Shown here piece after piece: positions 15,914 to 25,141 of a DNA stretch of 64,000 nucleotides. A program made the translations under genes and the position numbers. Position 1 is the first letter of the stretch. Every line of letters starts with the position of its first letter. A model generated the notes under the pieces. That model did no database searches. It worked only from the letters and a program-made list of their open reading frames with translations, and was not told the origin of the DNA. The stretch comes from DATBSL01 sp963729875 (GTDB taxonomy: Bacteria; Acidobacteriota; Vicinamibacteria; Fen-336): NCBI GenBank assembly GCA_963729875.1, contig CAVSPR010000007.1, forward strand, positions 310,001 through 374,000, read 5' to 3'.

Positions 15914-17674
15914 ATGAAGCTCCTGCTGTCGTACCTGCGGCCCCACTGGAGGCTCGTCCTCCTCGCCCTCGTCCTGGCGGCGGTCAACCAGGTCTTCTCG
16001 CTCCTCGACCCGCTCATCTTCCGGCACGTCATCGACGAGTACGCGACCCGCTTCGACCAGTACACGACGGGCCAGTTCTTCCGCGGGGTCACGCTGCTGC
16101 TCCTGGCCGCGGTCGGGGTCGCCTTCGTGTCCCGCGTGGCCAAGAACTTCCAGGACTACTTCGTGAACGTCGTCACCCAGCGGCTCGGGGCGCAGCTGTA
16201 CTCCGACGGGATCCGGCACTCGCTCGAGCTGCCCTACCAGCTGTTCGAGGACCAGCGCAGCGGCGAGACCCTGGGGAAGCTCCAGAAGGTGCGGACGGAC
16301 GTCGAGAAGCTCGTCTCGGCCGCCATCAACGTCGTCTTCCAGACGCTCGTGGGCGTCGTGTTCGTGGTCGTCTACGCGTTCAGCGTGCACTGGCTGATCG
16401 CGCCCGTCTACTTCGCCACCGTGCCGCTCCTGGGCTGGCTCTCGTCGGTGCTGTCGCGGCGGATCAAGGTCGTCCAGAAGACGATCGTGGCCGAGACGAC
16501 GGCGCTGGCCGGCTCGACCACGGAGTCGCTGCGCAACATCGAGCTCGTGAAGAGCATGGGCCTCGGCGCCCAGGAGGTGGCCCGCCTCAACGCCACCACC
16601 GACCGCATCCTCGGCCTCGAGCTGCGGAAGGTGCGCTACCTGCGCAGCCTGAGCTTCGTCCAGGGCACCGCGGTCAACGCGCTCCGGACGTCGATCCTCT
16701 TCCTGATGCTCTACCTGATCTTCGCGCGGCAGATCACGGTCGGCCAGTTCTTCGCCCTGTGGATCTACTCGTTCTTCATCTTCGGGCCCCTGCAGGAGCT
16801 CGGGCAGCGTGATCAACGTCTACCGGGAGACCGAGGCCTCGCTCGCGAACTTCCAGGTGATCCTCGACGCGCCCCGGGAGCCGCGGCCCGCGGACCCGGT
16901 CGTCGTCGGCGAGCTGACGCGGCTCGCCTTCGAGGGCGTCTCGTTCTCGCACCAGTCGATGGCCACGCCTGCGGTCCAGGACGTGGGCTTCGAGGTGCGG
17001 CGCGGCGAGACGGTGGCCTTCGTCGGCCCCTCGGGAGCGGGCAAGACGACGCTCGTGAAGCTGCTCGTGGGCCTCTACCGCCCGCCGCCGGCCGCATCCT
17101 CTACGACGGCCAGCCGCACGACCGCGTGGACCTCGACCGGCTGCGCGAGCAGATCGGCTTCGTCACCCAGGACACGCAGCTGTTCTCCGGCTCGATCCGG
17201 GACAACCTGCTCTTCGTGCGGCCCGAGGCGACCGACGCCGAGTGCCTGGAGGTGCTCGAGCGCGCCGCCTGCGACGGCCTGCTCGCCCGCGCCGACCGCG
17301 GCCTCGACACGCTCATCGGCGAGGGCGGGGTCAAGGTGTCGGGGGGCGAGAAGCAGCGCCTGTCGATCGCGCGCGCCCTCCTGCGCCGGCCGCACCTGCT
17401 GGTGTTCGACGAGGCGACGTCGTCCCTCGACTCCCTCACCGAGGACGAGGTGAGCCGCACCATTCGCGAGGTCGCGCGCGACCGCCACGTGATGACGGTG
17501 CTGATCGCGCACCGGCTCTCGACGGTGATGCACGCGGACCGGATCCACGTCCTCGAGCGGGGCCGCATCGTCGAGGAGGGCCGGCACGAGGACCTGCTCG
17601 ACGCCAAGGGGCTCTACTACGCGATGTGGCGCCAGCAGGTGGGCGAGCGGCGCCCGGAGCTGTCGCCGGCCTGA
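15914..17674 (+). CDS. ABC exporter (fused membrane and ATPase domains), frameshifted
   Basis: About 586 residues in the layout of type IV exporters (MsbA/LmrA-like). Membrane helices cover residues 1-300, followed by the nucleotide-binding domain. Walker A is FVGPSGAGKTTLVKLLVG, the Q-loop FVTQDTQLF, the signature VSGGEKQRLSIARAL, Walker B HLLVFDEATSSLDS and the switch VLIAHRLSTV. An extra G near 16803-16806 (CTCGGGCAGC) shifts the frame by +1. A missing base near 17089 restores it, so Walker A lies in the alternate frame. The segment in the shifted frame reads as perfect family sequence, hence probable sequence errors. The substrate is unknown. Confidence 0.82.
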   Translation: MKLLLSYLRPHWRLVLLALVLAAVNQVFSLLDPLIFRHVIDEYATRFDQYTTGQFFRGVTLLLLAAVGVAFVSRVAKNFQDYFVNVVTQRLGAQLYSDGIRHSLELPYQLFEDQRSGETLGKLQKVRTDVEKLVSAAINVVFQTLVGVVFVVVYAFSVHWLIAPVYFATVPLLGWLSSVLSRRIKVVQKTIVAETTALAGSTTESLRNIELVKSMGLGAQEVARLNATTDRILGLELRKVRYLRSLSFVQGTAVNALRTSILFLMLYLIFARQITVGQFFALWIYSFFIFGPLQELGQRDQRLPGDRGLARELPGDPRRAPGAAARGPGRRRRADAARLRGRLVLAPVDGHACGPGRGLRGAARRDGGLRRPLGSGQDDAREAARGPLPPAAGRILYDGQPHDRVDLDRLREQIGFVTQDTQLFSGSIRDNLLFVRPEATDAECLEVLERAACDGLLARADRGLDTLIGEGGVKVSGGEKQRLSIARALLRRPHLLVFDEATSSLDSLTEDEVSRTIREVARDRHVMTVLIAHRLSTVMHADRIHVLERGRIVEEGRHEDLLDAKGLYYAMWRQQVGERRPELSPA

Positions 17675-17687
17675 GCCGGGCCTCAGG
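17670..17687. terminator. short bidirectional hairpin over two stop codons
   Basis: CCTGAG (17670-17675) pairs with CTCAGG (17682-17687). It spans the stop codons of the convergent ABC exporter and kinase-fold genes. It is short and has no U tract. Confidence 0.3.
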
Positions 17688-18522
17688 GGAACAGGACGGC
17701 CGCCTCCCCGCGCTCCTGCACCAGCCGCGCGGCGAGTTCCAGCACCTTGTCGCGCCGCTTGAGCAGCGGGCCGATCTGGGCCCCGCTCAGCCACTGGCCG
17801 AGCCTCGCGTCGAGGGTGGGCCGGTCGAGCGCCTTCAGGGCCTCGAGGACCGAGCGGGAGAACCGGGGGAGGTCCTTGTCCGAGGGCAGCTGCGGGTAGC
17901 CCAGGAAGGCCCGGGAGAAGTCGATCGCGTAGACACGGAAGGACGGGTCGGTCAGCACGTTGCGTATGTTCCGGGAGTCGGTGTTGTACGTGAGCTGGTG
18001 CAGCAGCCTCACGTTGTACATCTGGCGGTTCCAGGCGTCGATGTCGGGCGGGGCGAGCTTCTTCTCCTTGCGATCCGCCTCCGTCATCGCGCCCTCCACC
18101 CACATCTGGAGAGAGCCCTTCGTGCCCCCGAAGGTCCGCTCCACGGTGGGGGGGATGAGACGCGTCCCCAGCAGCTTGTCGAGCTCGTACGCCGCCACCT
18201 CGTGCTTCCACGAGTCCGAGAAGTCGACGTAGACCCCGCCGCCCTGGAAGCTCGTGACGCCCCGCTTGAACTCGTCGATCGTCTTGAAGACGGCCTTGTG
18301 GGTCCTTGACCCGTCGCTGAGCGTGTACTGCTCGGAGTGCGTGATGCCGCTGCCGAGGCTCTTCTTGCGGACGACCTGCGCGGTCTTCAGGAACGTCTCC
18401 GCGGCCTCCCCCTCGAGCGGCAGGCCGTAGGCCTCCTGGGCGGGCGCTCGCGACGCGCACAAGGAGGCGAACACGACCGCGACCGCCAGCGCGCGCCTCA
18501 GGCCCAACGCGGGGCTCAGCAT
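17683..18522 (-). CDS. exported PI3K/HipA-like kinase-fold protein
   Basis: 279 residues with a signal peptide (MLSPALGLRRALAVAVVFASLCASRAPAQ). The remainder shows kinase-fold landmarks in order. K80 is in HKAVFKTIDEF (beta-3 lysine) and E108 in SWKHEVAAYELDKLLG (helix C). A hinge-like QMWVEGAM sits at ~139-146, a catalytic-loop-like NTDSRNIRNV has D182, N185 and N188, and AIDFSRAF has D201 as the metal-binding DFG equivalent. Small acidic and aromatic changes separate it from canonical families. ATG 18522 has GAAGGAGGAGGG. Export of a kinase is unusual in bacteria. Activity is inferred from motifs only. Confidence 0.6.
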   Translation of the reverse strand: MLSPALGLRRALAVAVVFASLCASRAPAQEAYGLPLEGEAAETFLKTAQVVRKKSLGSGITHSEQYTLSDGSRTHKAVFKTIDEFKRGVTSFQGGGVYVDFSDSWKHEVAAYELDKLLGTRLIPPTVERTFGGTKGSLQMWVEGAMTEADRKEKKLAPPDIDAWNRQMYNVRLLHQLTYNTDSRNIRNVLTDPSFRVYAIDFSRAFLGYPQLPSDKDLPRFSRSVLEALKALDRPTLDARLGQWLSGAQIGPLLKRRDKVLELAARLVQERGEAAVLFP

Positions 18523-18575
18523 CCCTCCTCCTTCGGGCCACTCGGCCCATGAGATGTGGATCCTTGATGCCCCAC

Positions 18576-18604
18576 ACGCTAGGCCTCCGGGATCGGCGCG
18601 TCAA
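18576..18604 (-). promoter_or_regulatory. promoter of the exported kinase-fold gene
   Basis: On the minus strand TTGACG (18604-18599) is followed after 17 nt by TAGCGT (18581-18576). It would give a leader of roughly 47 nt that carries the strong ribosome-binding site. Confidence 0.55.
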
Positions 18605-18633
18605 GGGGGGGTGTGCGGTACACTCCGCCGCGC

Positions 18634-19488
18634 GTGAAGGCCCTCTTCAGCCCGGCCGCCGCCTGCGCCGCCTTCGCCGTGCTGCTCGCCGCCTGCGCCG
18701 GCACGGCCCGGGCCCAGACCCGCCCCCTGCTCACCGAGCCCGCCACCACCGCCCCCGCCGGCACGCTCGTCTTCGAGACCGGCTTCGACGTCGTGGCGAA
18801 CGAGCCGAGCTACGTCACCGGGGTCGAGCGGACGCGGTGGGGCGGCCCGCTCCTGCGCCTGGTGTACTCCCCCGCCGCGAGCGTCGAGCTGGACCTCGAG
18901 TGGGTGGCGCGGGTCGGCGTGTGGGGCGAGGAAGGCCGCGGCGACATCGCGTCGTCCGAGCCGGGCGACGTGAGCCTCCGCGCGAAGTGGCGCTTCGTCG
19001 AGGGCGGGAGGGGTCGACCCACGATCGGGACACGCTTCGGCGTCGTTCTGCCGCAGACGTCCTTCGAGGACGAGCGCTTCAACCCGCTCGGCCTCGGGCC
19101 CAACACGCTGCGTGCCTTCGTCGAGGCCCTCCTCACCCAGCCGATCGGCCGGGCGCGCGTCCACGTCGACGCGGGGCTCTTCGTCCACGACGAGGTGTAC
19201 CGGCCCCACGACCAGCGGGACTTCTTCTCCTACGGCCTCGCCCTGGAGTGGCCGGCGGGCGGCGGGCTCGCCCTGCTCGCCGAGGTGGCCGGCCGCGCCG
19301 GCGACGGGGTGCCGGGCGCCGAGGCGCGGTCCGAGGCCCGCGCGGGCCTGCGCTACGGGCGCGGGAGAGTGCGGCTGGACGCCGCGGTGCGCCGGGGGCT
19401 GGCGGAGGCGGACGGGACCTGGGGGGCGACCGCCGGCCTGACCTGGGACGTGCGGGCGGCGAAGGCGCCGCCCCGAGCGCAGCCATGA
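18634..19488 (+). CDS. exported transporter-like beta-barrel protein
   Basis: 284 residues. The signal peptide ends around GTARAQTRP. The body alternates beta strands and turns, with VFETGFDVVANEPSYVTGVERTRWGG, VSLRAKWRFVEGG, GTRFGVVLPQTSFEDERFNPLGLGPNT and VHVDAGLFVHDEVYRPHDQRDFFSYG. This style is typical of the MetA-pathway (phenol-degradation) outer-membrane barrel family. It ends with a strand rather than a terminal aromatic. GTG 18634 was chosen; TACACT lies 9 nt upstream. The function is unknown. Confidence 0.65.
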   Translation: MKALFSPAAACAAFAVLLAACAGTARAQTRPLLTEPATTAPAGTLVFETGFDVVANEPSYVTGVERTRWGGPLLRLVYSPAASVELDLEWVARVGVWGEEGRGDIASSEPGDVSLRAKWRFVEGGRGRPTIGTRFGVVLPQTSFEDERFNPLGLGPNTLRAFVEALLTQPIGRARVHVDAGLFVHDEVYRPHDQRDFFSYGLALEWPAGGGLALLAEVAGRAGDGVPGAEARSEARAGLRYGRGRVRLDAAVRRGLAEADGTWGATAGLTWDVRAAKAPPRAQP

Positions 19489-21136
19489 CCCCGCGCGGGG
19501 CGTCGGGGGCAATCGTTCTCGCCGGCTGCGCCGCGCTCCTCCTGCCCGGGCTCGGCGCCCTGCCCATCAGCCGCGCCGAGATCTTCTTTCTCGACGCCGC
19601 CCGCGCCATGGTCGAGAGCGGCGACTGGCTCGTCCCGCGGTACCAGGGCGAGCCGTTCTTCGACAAGCCCGCCCTCGGCTACTGGGCGATGGCGGCGGCC
19701 TTCCGGGGGCTCGGCCCGGAGCCGGCAGCGGCGCGCCTCGTCTCGGTGCTCTTCGCTCTCGGCGTCGTGGCCGTGACGCTGTGGCTGGGCCGGCTGCTCT
19801 TCGACCGGCGCACGGCGCTCGCCGGCGGCGCCGTCCTCGCGACGACGGCGGCCTTCGTGAGCTTCGGCCGCATCGCGATGGCGGACATGCCGCTGTGCTT
19901 CTTCACGACGCTCGGCGCCGCTCTCGGCGTCCGCTGGCTGGCGCCCGGGCCCGCCTGCCTGGATCGGACCGGCCCTGGGGGCCGCGCTGGGCCTCGGGTT
20001 CCTCGCCAAGGGCCCGATCGCCCTGGTCGTGGCCGGGAGCGCCCTGGTCGCCCTCGCCGGCGTCCACGGCCACAGGCCGGGCCTCTCGCGGACGGCCATC
20101 GTGGGCGGGCTCGTCGCGTTCGCCGTCACCGGCCTCGGCTGGTTCGCCCTCCTGAACGCCCGCGTGGGCCCGTCGCCGCTCGAGCACTTCTTCCTGCGCG
20201 AGAACCTCCGCCGCTTCGCCGACACGACCTACGCCCTCGGCCAGCCCGCCTGGTTCTACCTCGCCACGTACCTCGGCGGGGGCCTCCCCTGGTCGCCCTT
20301 CCTTCCCCTCGCCGCCTGGCGAGCGGCGCACGCGGCCGACCCCGGGGCGCGAGCCTCGGCCCGTTTCCTCCTCGCCTGGGCGGCGCTGGTGCTGGTGCCC
20401 CTGACCCTCTCGCGGGGCAAGGTCGACTACTACCTCCTGCCGCTCTACCCCGCGCTCTCGCTCCTCGTCGCCCGGCATTTCGCCGCGGCGCCGTGGCGCC
20501 GGCTCGACCGCTCCTGGGCGAGCGTCGTCTGCCTCGTGCTCGCGATCGTGCTCGCTGGCGGCGGCCCTGCGCCCGCCGCGCGTGCCCGAGCCCTGGCTGC
20601 CCGCCCCCTGGGCCCGAGCGCTGCTCGTGGCCGTCCTCCTCGCCGCGGGGGCGTCGCTCGCGCTCGTGGCCTGGCGGCCCGGCGCGGCGCGCGTGGCCGC
20701 CGCTCTCGCCGGCAGCGTCTGCGCCCTCGTGCTGGTCCTCGCGGCCCTCTTCCTCCCGGCCTTCGCCCGCGCCCAGCCGGGCGCGGCCCTGGTCGCCGCG
20801 GTGGCGGAAGAGACGGCCCGACGGCCCGACCTCGTCCTCGCCGTGTGCTCCGACCCCGCCCGCGTGCGGCGCGACCTGCTGTTCCGGGCGCGGATGCCCG
20901 TCCTCCCCCGCTGCAACCTCACCCAGCTCGCCGCCTCCGCCACGCCCCACCTGCTGCTGGCGAGCCCGGAGGAGGAGGCGCAGCTGCGCGGCGTCCCGGG
21001 GCTGCGGAGGATCGGCTCCTGGCGCTACCTGCCGGCCGCGATCACGCCGCGTTGGCTCCTCCACGGGCCGGAGCCGGCCGAGCTCGTCCTGATCGCGAAC
21101 TTCCCGGCCGGGAGGAGCGCCACCGCCGACCGTTGA
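19485..21136 (+). CDS. ArnT/PMT-type membrane glycosyltransferase, frameshifted
   Basis: About 550 residues of the GT-C fold. The first periplasmic loop contains RAEIFFLDAARAMVESGDWLVPRYQGEPFFDKPALGYW, the ArnT-like motif with the catalytic Asp/Glu. The middle has FLAKGPIAL and GKVDYYLLPLYPALSLLVARH, typical of the family. About ten transmembrane helices are visible. Two +1 indels break it near 19953 (a C in CTGCCTGGATC) and near 20560 (a G in CTCGCTGGCG). All three pieces join into one family-like protein. It likely transfers a sugar from a polyprenyl-phosphate donor. The ATG overlaps the preceding stop. Confidence 0.75.
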
Positions 21137-21184
21137 GGCTGCGCTCTCAGGGCGACGCGCGAGCGACCTCCACGAGCCCGGGCG

Positions 21185-21787
21185 CTACAGGCCGAAGCCG
21201 ATGCCCCAGCCGAAGACGGCGGACGCGCCGGCGCGTCCCGAGACGCGCCACAGGACGCCGAGAGTCAGGTTGAACCGGAGGATCGACAGGTCGAGCTCCG
21301 GGCCGAGGTAGGTGAGGTTGGGCTCGGTGCCGATCGGGGAGCCCCAGGTGCGCGCGAGCGATGCCCGGAGGCTGACGCCCACCGTGCCGTGGAAGTCCTC
21401 GTCGACGACGCGCGCCCGGGCGCCGATTCCCAAGCTGAGCTTTCCGCCTCCCGAGCCGGCGTCGGCCTGGAAGAGGAAGCCCTGGGCGCAGTGCGGGATC
21501 GGGACGGCGCACACGGCCTTCACCCGATCGTCGCCCTCCCTCACATCGGCCCCGAGCCCGTGCAGGACCCGGAGGCTCGCGGCCGCGCCGATCGGGCCGC
21601 CGAAGCCGATCCCGAACCCCACCTGGGTTCCCTTGTCGAGAGTGATCTCGGTCTCCAGCTTCGAGGCCGGCCTCGGCGCCTGCGGATCGACAACGGCCGG
21701 TGGAGGGACGCCAGGAGGCCCCTGGCTGGCCCACCCTCCAGCCGGCGCCAGGCACGCCATCGCGATAACCCAACCGAGCCGCCGCAT
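21185..21787 (-). CDS. exported hypothetical protein, barrel-like
   Basis: 200 residues. The signal peptide MRRLGWVIAMACLAPAGGWA is clear. The rest is glycine-rich and beta-strand-like (VGFGIGFGGPIGAAASLRVL, LSLGIGARARVV, GTVGVSLRASLARTWG, FNLTLGVLWRV), ending WGIGFGL, which suggests a small outer-membrane barrel or curved sheet. Two cysteines (AVCAVPIPHCAQG) could form a disulfide. I do not recognise a family. It lies alone on the minus strand between the glycosyltransferase and the TIM-barrel gene. Confidence 0.55.
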   Translation of the reverse strand: MRRLGWVIAMACLAPAGGWASQGPPGVPPPAVVDPQAPRPASKLETEITLDKGTQVGFGIGFGGPIGAAASLRVLHGLGADVREGDDRVKAVCAVPIPHCAQGFLFQADAGSGGGKLSLGIGARARVVDEDFHGTVGVSLRASLARTWGSPIGTEPNLTYLGPELDLSILRFNLTLGVLWRVSGRAGASAVFGWGIGFGL

Positions 21788-21912
21788 GCTGCCCCCTCGT
21801 TTCGAGCCTTCGAGGACGAGAACGCGCGAGCCTCCCCCGAGGTTCCCCCGCGTCCCGGCCGACCGACCCGCCGTAGAATGCGGCCACCGGCCCGTCCACG
21901 GGGAGACTCCTC

Positions 21913-22854
21913 ATGCCACCAGCCCTCCATCGTCGCGCGTTCCTCGTGGCCGGCGCCGCGGCCACGGCCGGCGCGCTCTCGCGGACGGCCGGGGCCTCCC
22001 CACCTGGCGCCCGCATCCGCCTCGGGGCGCCGGTTTCCGTTTCCGGCAGCGACCCCGATGCTGTCGCGCGGGCCCACCGGACGAGGGGCTACCGGGCCGG
22101 GTACTGCCCCGACATCCGGCTCGACGACCGGGAGCGGATCCGCGCGACCGTCGAGGCTTTCGCACGGCACGACGTCGTCATCGCCGAGGTCGGGCGCTGG
22201 GTGAACCTGCTGGACCCGGACGCGGAGACCCGGAAGAAGAACCTCGCCACGGTCACCGAGGGGCTTGCCCTCGCCGAGGCCGTGGGCGCCCGCTGCTGCG
22301 TGGACATCGCGGGGTCGTTCAGCCCGACGAGCTGGTTCGGCCCGCACCCCGACAACCTCTCCGACCGGTTCTTCGACGCCGCGGTCGAGAACGCACGGAA
22401 GATCCTCGACGCGGTGAACCCGTCGCGGACGACGTTCGGCTACGAGATGATGGCGTGGTCGCTCCCGGACAGCCCCGACGCGTGCCTGCGCCTGCTGAAG
22501 GCGGTCGACCGCAAGGCCTTTGCCGTCCACCTCGACCCGTGCAACCTCGTGAACTCCCCCGATCGCTACTACCGCTCCAGTGACCTCGTCCGCGAGTGCT
22601 ACACGAAGCTCGGGCCGCACGTCGCGAGCGTCCACGCCAAGGACCTGACCTGGGAGGTCGAGATGGCCGTGCACTTCCGCGAGGTGCGCGTCGGCCTGGG
22701 CTCGATCGACTACGCCGTCTTCCTCGCCGAGCACGCGCGCCACGCGCCCGGGGCGCCGCTGATGCTCGAGCACCTGCCAACCGAGGCCGAGTACGACGCC
22801 GCCCGCGACCGGGTCCGGGTGGTCGGCGACACGATCGGCATCGGATTCGAGTGA
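21913..22854 (+). CDS. exported sugar phosphate isomerase/epimerase-like TIM-barrel protein
   Basis: 313 residues. The N-terminus ALHRRAFLVAGAAATAGALSR is a Tat-like signal. The remainder matches the xylose-isomerase-like TIM barrel (AP endonuclease 2 family). Likely metal ligands are E in TFGYEMMAW, D in VHLDPCNLVNSPDRYY, H in VASVHAKDL and E in LMLEHLPTEAEYD. The order E-D-H-E fits the family. Relatives isomerise or epimerise sugars and inositols. The exact substrate is unknown. It is followed by an NHL lipoprotein 8 nt downstream. Confidence 0.8.
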   Translation: MPPALHRRAFLVAGAAATAGALSRTAGASPPGARIRLGAPVSVSGSDPDAVARAHRTRGYRAGYCPDIRLDDRERIRATVEAFARHDVVIAEVGRWVNLLDPDAETRKKNLATVTEGLALAEAVGARCCVDIAGSFSPTSWFGPHPDNLSDRFFDAAVENARKILDAVNPSRTTFGYEMMAWSLPDSPDACLRLLKAVDRKAFAVHLDPCNLVNSPDRYYRSSDLVRECYTKLGPHVASVHAKDLTWEVEMAVHFREVRVGLGSIDYAVFLAEHARHAPGAPLMLEHLPTEAEYDAARDRVRVVGDTIGIGFE

Positions 22855-22862
22855 GGGCCGCC

Positions 22863-23855
22863 ATGAAATGCCTGTTCGCCGTCCTGGCCGTCGTGGGCCT
22901 CGCCGCTCCGGGCTGCTCGTCCCGGCCGGCGGGACCGGGCCCGATGCGCACCGTCGCCGGCAACGGGACGGAGGGCTTCGCCGACGGGACCGGCGAGGCG
23001 GCCCGCTTCCGCAAGCCCATCCGGCTCGCCGCGCTCGGCCCCGACTCGGTGGTCGTGGCCGACATCTTCAACCACGCGATCCGCGAGGTGTCGCTCGACG
23101 GCCGCGTGCGCACGATCGTGGGCGGGCCGGACCGCAAGGGCTTCCGCGACGGGCCCGCGGAGGAGGCTCAGATCTCCTCGCCCCACGGCGTCGCGGTGTC
23201 CCCCGACGGGGTGATCGCCGTCGCCGAGGCGGCCAACCACACGATCCGGCTGCTGACGCCGGCACGCGCGGCCGACGGCACGACGCGCTACACCGTCTCG
23301 ACCCTGGCCGGCGCCCCCGGCCAGGAGGGGCTCGTGGACGGCCCGGTCGCGCAGGCGCGCTTCCGCTCGCCCCACGCGACCCTCTGGGACCGCGACGGCT
23401 CGCTGCTGGTCACGGACATAGGCAATGCCCGGGTCCGGCGGATCCGCGGGGGGCAGGTCGAGACGGTGGCGGGGGCCGAGAAGGGCGTCTTCGTGTATCC
23501 GATGGACATCGCGTTCGGGTCGGACGGCACGCTGCTGATCGCCGACGCCGGGGCGAACCTGATCCGGACCTGGAGGCCCGCGGAAGGCGTGGGGACGCTG
23601 CGCGTCGTGGGCGCCCTCCACACGCCCCACGGTGTCGCGGGCGCGCCGGACGGGAGGGTGTACGTGGCGGACATGGACGCGAACGACGTGGTCGCGATCG
23701 CGCGCGACGGCCGGGTCGGCCACGTGGCCGGCACGGGACACAAGGGGTCCGGCCCGCAGCAGCTCAGCCGGCCGGCGGCGGTGCTCGTGCACGCGGGGCA
23801 CCTGTGGATCGCCGACCTCGACAACCACCGGATCGTGGTGGTCCCCCTGGGCTAG
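22863..23855 (+). CDS. NHL-repeat lipoprotein
   Basis: 330 residues with lipobox LAAPGC. The body is a six-bladed NHL propeller, with repeats such as RTVAGNGTEGFADGTGEAARF, LVTDIGNARVRRI, LIADAGANLIRTW, VYVADMDANDVVAI and LWIADLDNHRIVVV. NHL propellers in exported proteins usually bind ligands or act as lactonase-like scaffolds; no catalytic residues are evident. It probably shares a transcript with the TIM-barrel gene. Confidence 0.85.
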   Translation: MKCLFAVLAVVGLAAPGCSSRPAGPGPMRTVAGNGTEGFADGTGEAARFRKPIRLAALGPDSVVVADIFNHAIREVSLDGRVRTIVGGPDRKGFRDGPAEEAQISSPHGVAVSPDGVIAVAEAANHTIRLLTPARAADGTTRYTVSTLAGAPGQEGLVDGPVAQARFRSPHATLWDRDGSLLVTDIGNARVRRIRGGQVETVAGAEKGVFVYPMDIAFGSDGTLLIADAGANLIRTWRPAEGVGTLRVVGALHTPHGVAGAPDGRVYVADMDANDVVAIARDGRVGHVAGTGHKGSGPQQLSRPAAVLVHAGHLWIADLDNHRIVVVPLG

Positions 23856-23873
23856 GCGGAAACGGAGGATCAG

Positions 23874-24383
23874 ATGGGCCTGGGCCAGTCGCTGCTGCCG
23901 GAGCTCGACCACGAGATGGCGGGGACCCGGAGGACACTCGAGCGCGTCCCCGAGGACCGCCTGGGCTGGAAGCCGCACGCGAAGTCGATGACGCTCGGCG
24001 GCCTCGCCACCCACCTCGCCAACGTCCCCTCGTGGGTCGGCTACACGATCAGGCTCGACTCGTTCGACGTGGCGCCGGTCGGCGCGCCGCCCCTGCGGGA
24101 GGAGGAGAAGACGTCGAGGGCGGCGCTGCTCGAGCACTTCGACCGGCACCTCGCCGAGGGTCGCACGCTGCTCGCGGCGGCGACCGACCAGCACCTGCTG
24201 GGGCCGTGGACGCTGCTCGCCGGGGGCAAGGCCCTCTTCACGATCCCGCGCGTGGCATGCCTGCGCGCCTACGTGATGAACCACACCGTCCACCACCGCG
24301 CGCAGCTCGGGGTGTACCTGCGCCTGCTCGACGTGCCGGTGCCCGGCCTCTACGGGCCGAGTGCGGACGAGCAATGGCCGTAG
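23874..24383 (+). CDS. DinB-family protein
   Basis: 169 residues of the DinB/YfiT four-helix bundle. Three metal-binding histidines can be placed in LATHLANVPSW and in MNHTVHHRAQLGVYLRLL. Members are metal-dependent, including thiol-S-transferases such as bacillithiol transferases. The substrate here is unknown. The start codon follows GGAGG. Confidence 0.8.
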   Translation: MGLGQSLLPELDHEMAGTRRTLERVPEDRLGWKPHAKSMTLGGLATHLANVPSWVGYTIRLDSFDVAPVGAPPLREEEKTSRAALLEHFDRHLAEGRTLLAAATDQHLLGPWTLLAGGKALFTIPRVACLRAYVMNHTVHHRAQLGVYLRLLDVPVPGLYGPSADEQWP

Positions 24384-24391
24384 GAGGTCCC

Positions 24392-25135
24392 ATGCTTCTC
24401 GCGCTCGCGCTCAGCACCCTGATCGGCCTCTCCCTGGGCCTCCTCGGCGGGGGCGGGTCGATCCTGGCGGTTCCCGTGCTCGTCTACGTGGCGCGGGTCG
24501 AGGTGCACGCGGCCATCGGCATGTCTCTCGCGGTGGTGGGCGCGACCGCCCTCGTCGGCGGCCTCGTCCACGCGCGGGCGGGCCGGGTGGACCCGAAGGC
24601 GGCGGCGCTCTTCGGGGGGGCGGGGATGCTGGCTGCCCCCCTCGGGGCCCAGGCCACCCACGCCGTGTCCTCGCGGGTGCTGATGCTGCTCTTCGCAGGG
24701 CTCATGATCGTGGTGGGGGGTCTCATGCTGCGCGGCCGTGGGGCAGCGGGGGGGCGCCCGGTCCATCCCCACCCCGGCGCGGTGCCCGCCGCTGGCTTCG
24801 GGGTGGGGCTGCTCACCGGCTTCCTCGGGGTGGGCGGCGGTTTCCTGATCGTGCCCGCCCTGACGCTGCTCGGCGGCCTCCCCATTCACCGCGCGGTCGG
24901 CACGTCGCTGCTGGTCATCGCCCTCAACTCGGCGGGCGGCATCGCCGGCCACCTGCGCCAGGGCGAGATGCCGGCCGGACCGACAGCGGCCTTCACGGCG
25001 GCGGCGGCGCTCGGCGCTCTGGCCGGGGTCCGCCTGGCCGGAGGGCTCGACCCGGCGCGCCTGCGGCGGGCGTTCGCGGCGTTCGTGATCCTGGTCGGCC
25101 TCTTCCTGCTCGCGAAGAACGCCCTGCCGGCCTGA
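24392..25135 (+). CDS. TauE/SafE-type sulfite/sulfonate exporter family protein
   Basis: About 247 residues and eight membrane helices. The two repeat halves each start with a glycine-rich motif: GLSLGLLGGGGSILAVPVLVY and GFGVGLLTGFLGVGGGFLIVPALTLL, the TauE/SafE hallmark. ATG 24392 follows AGGAGG; ATG 24374, inside the DinB end, is an alternative. The family exports sulfite or organosulfonates, or mediates sulfur-compound uptake. The neighbouring genes do not specify the substrate. Confidence 0.85.
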   Translation: MLLALALSTLIGLSLGLLGGGGSILAVPVLVYVARVEVHAAIGMSLAVVGATALVGGLVHARAGRVDPKAAALFGGAGMLAAPLGAQATHAVSSRVLMLLFAGLMIVVGGLMLRGRGAAGGRPVHPHPGAVPAAGFGVGLLTGFLGVGGGFLIVPALTLLGGLPIHRAVGTSLLVIALNSAGGIAGHLRQGEMPAGPTAAFTAAAALGALAGVRLAGGLDPARLRRAFAAFVILVGLFLLAKNALPA

Positions 25136-25141
25136 GGGTCC

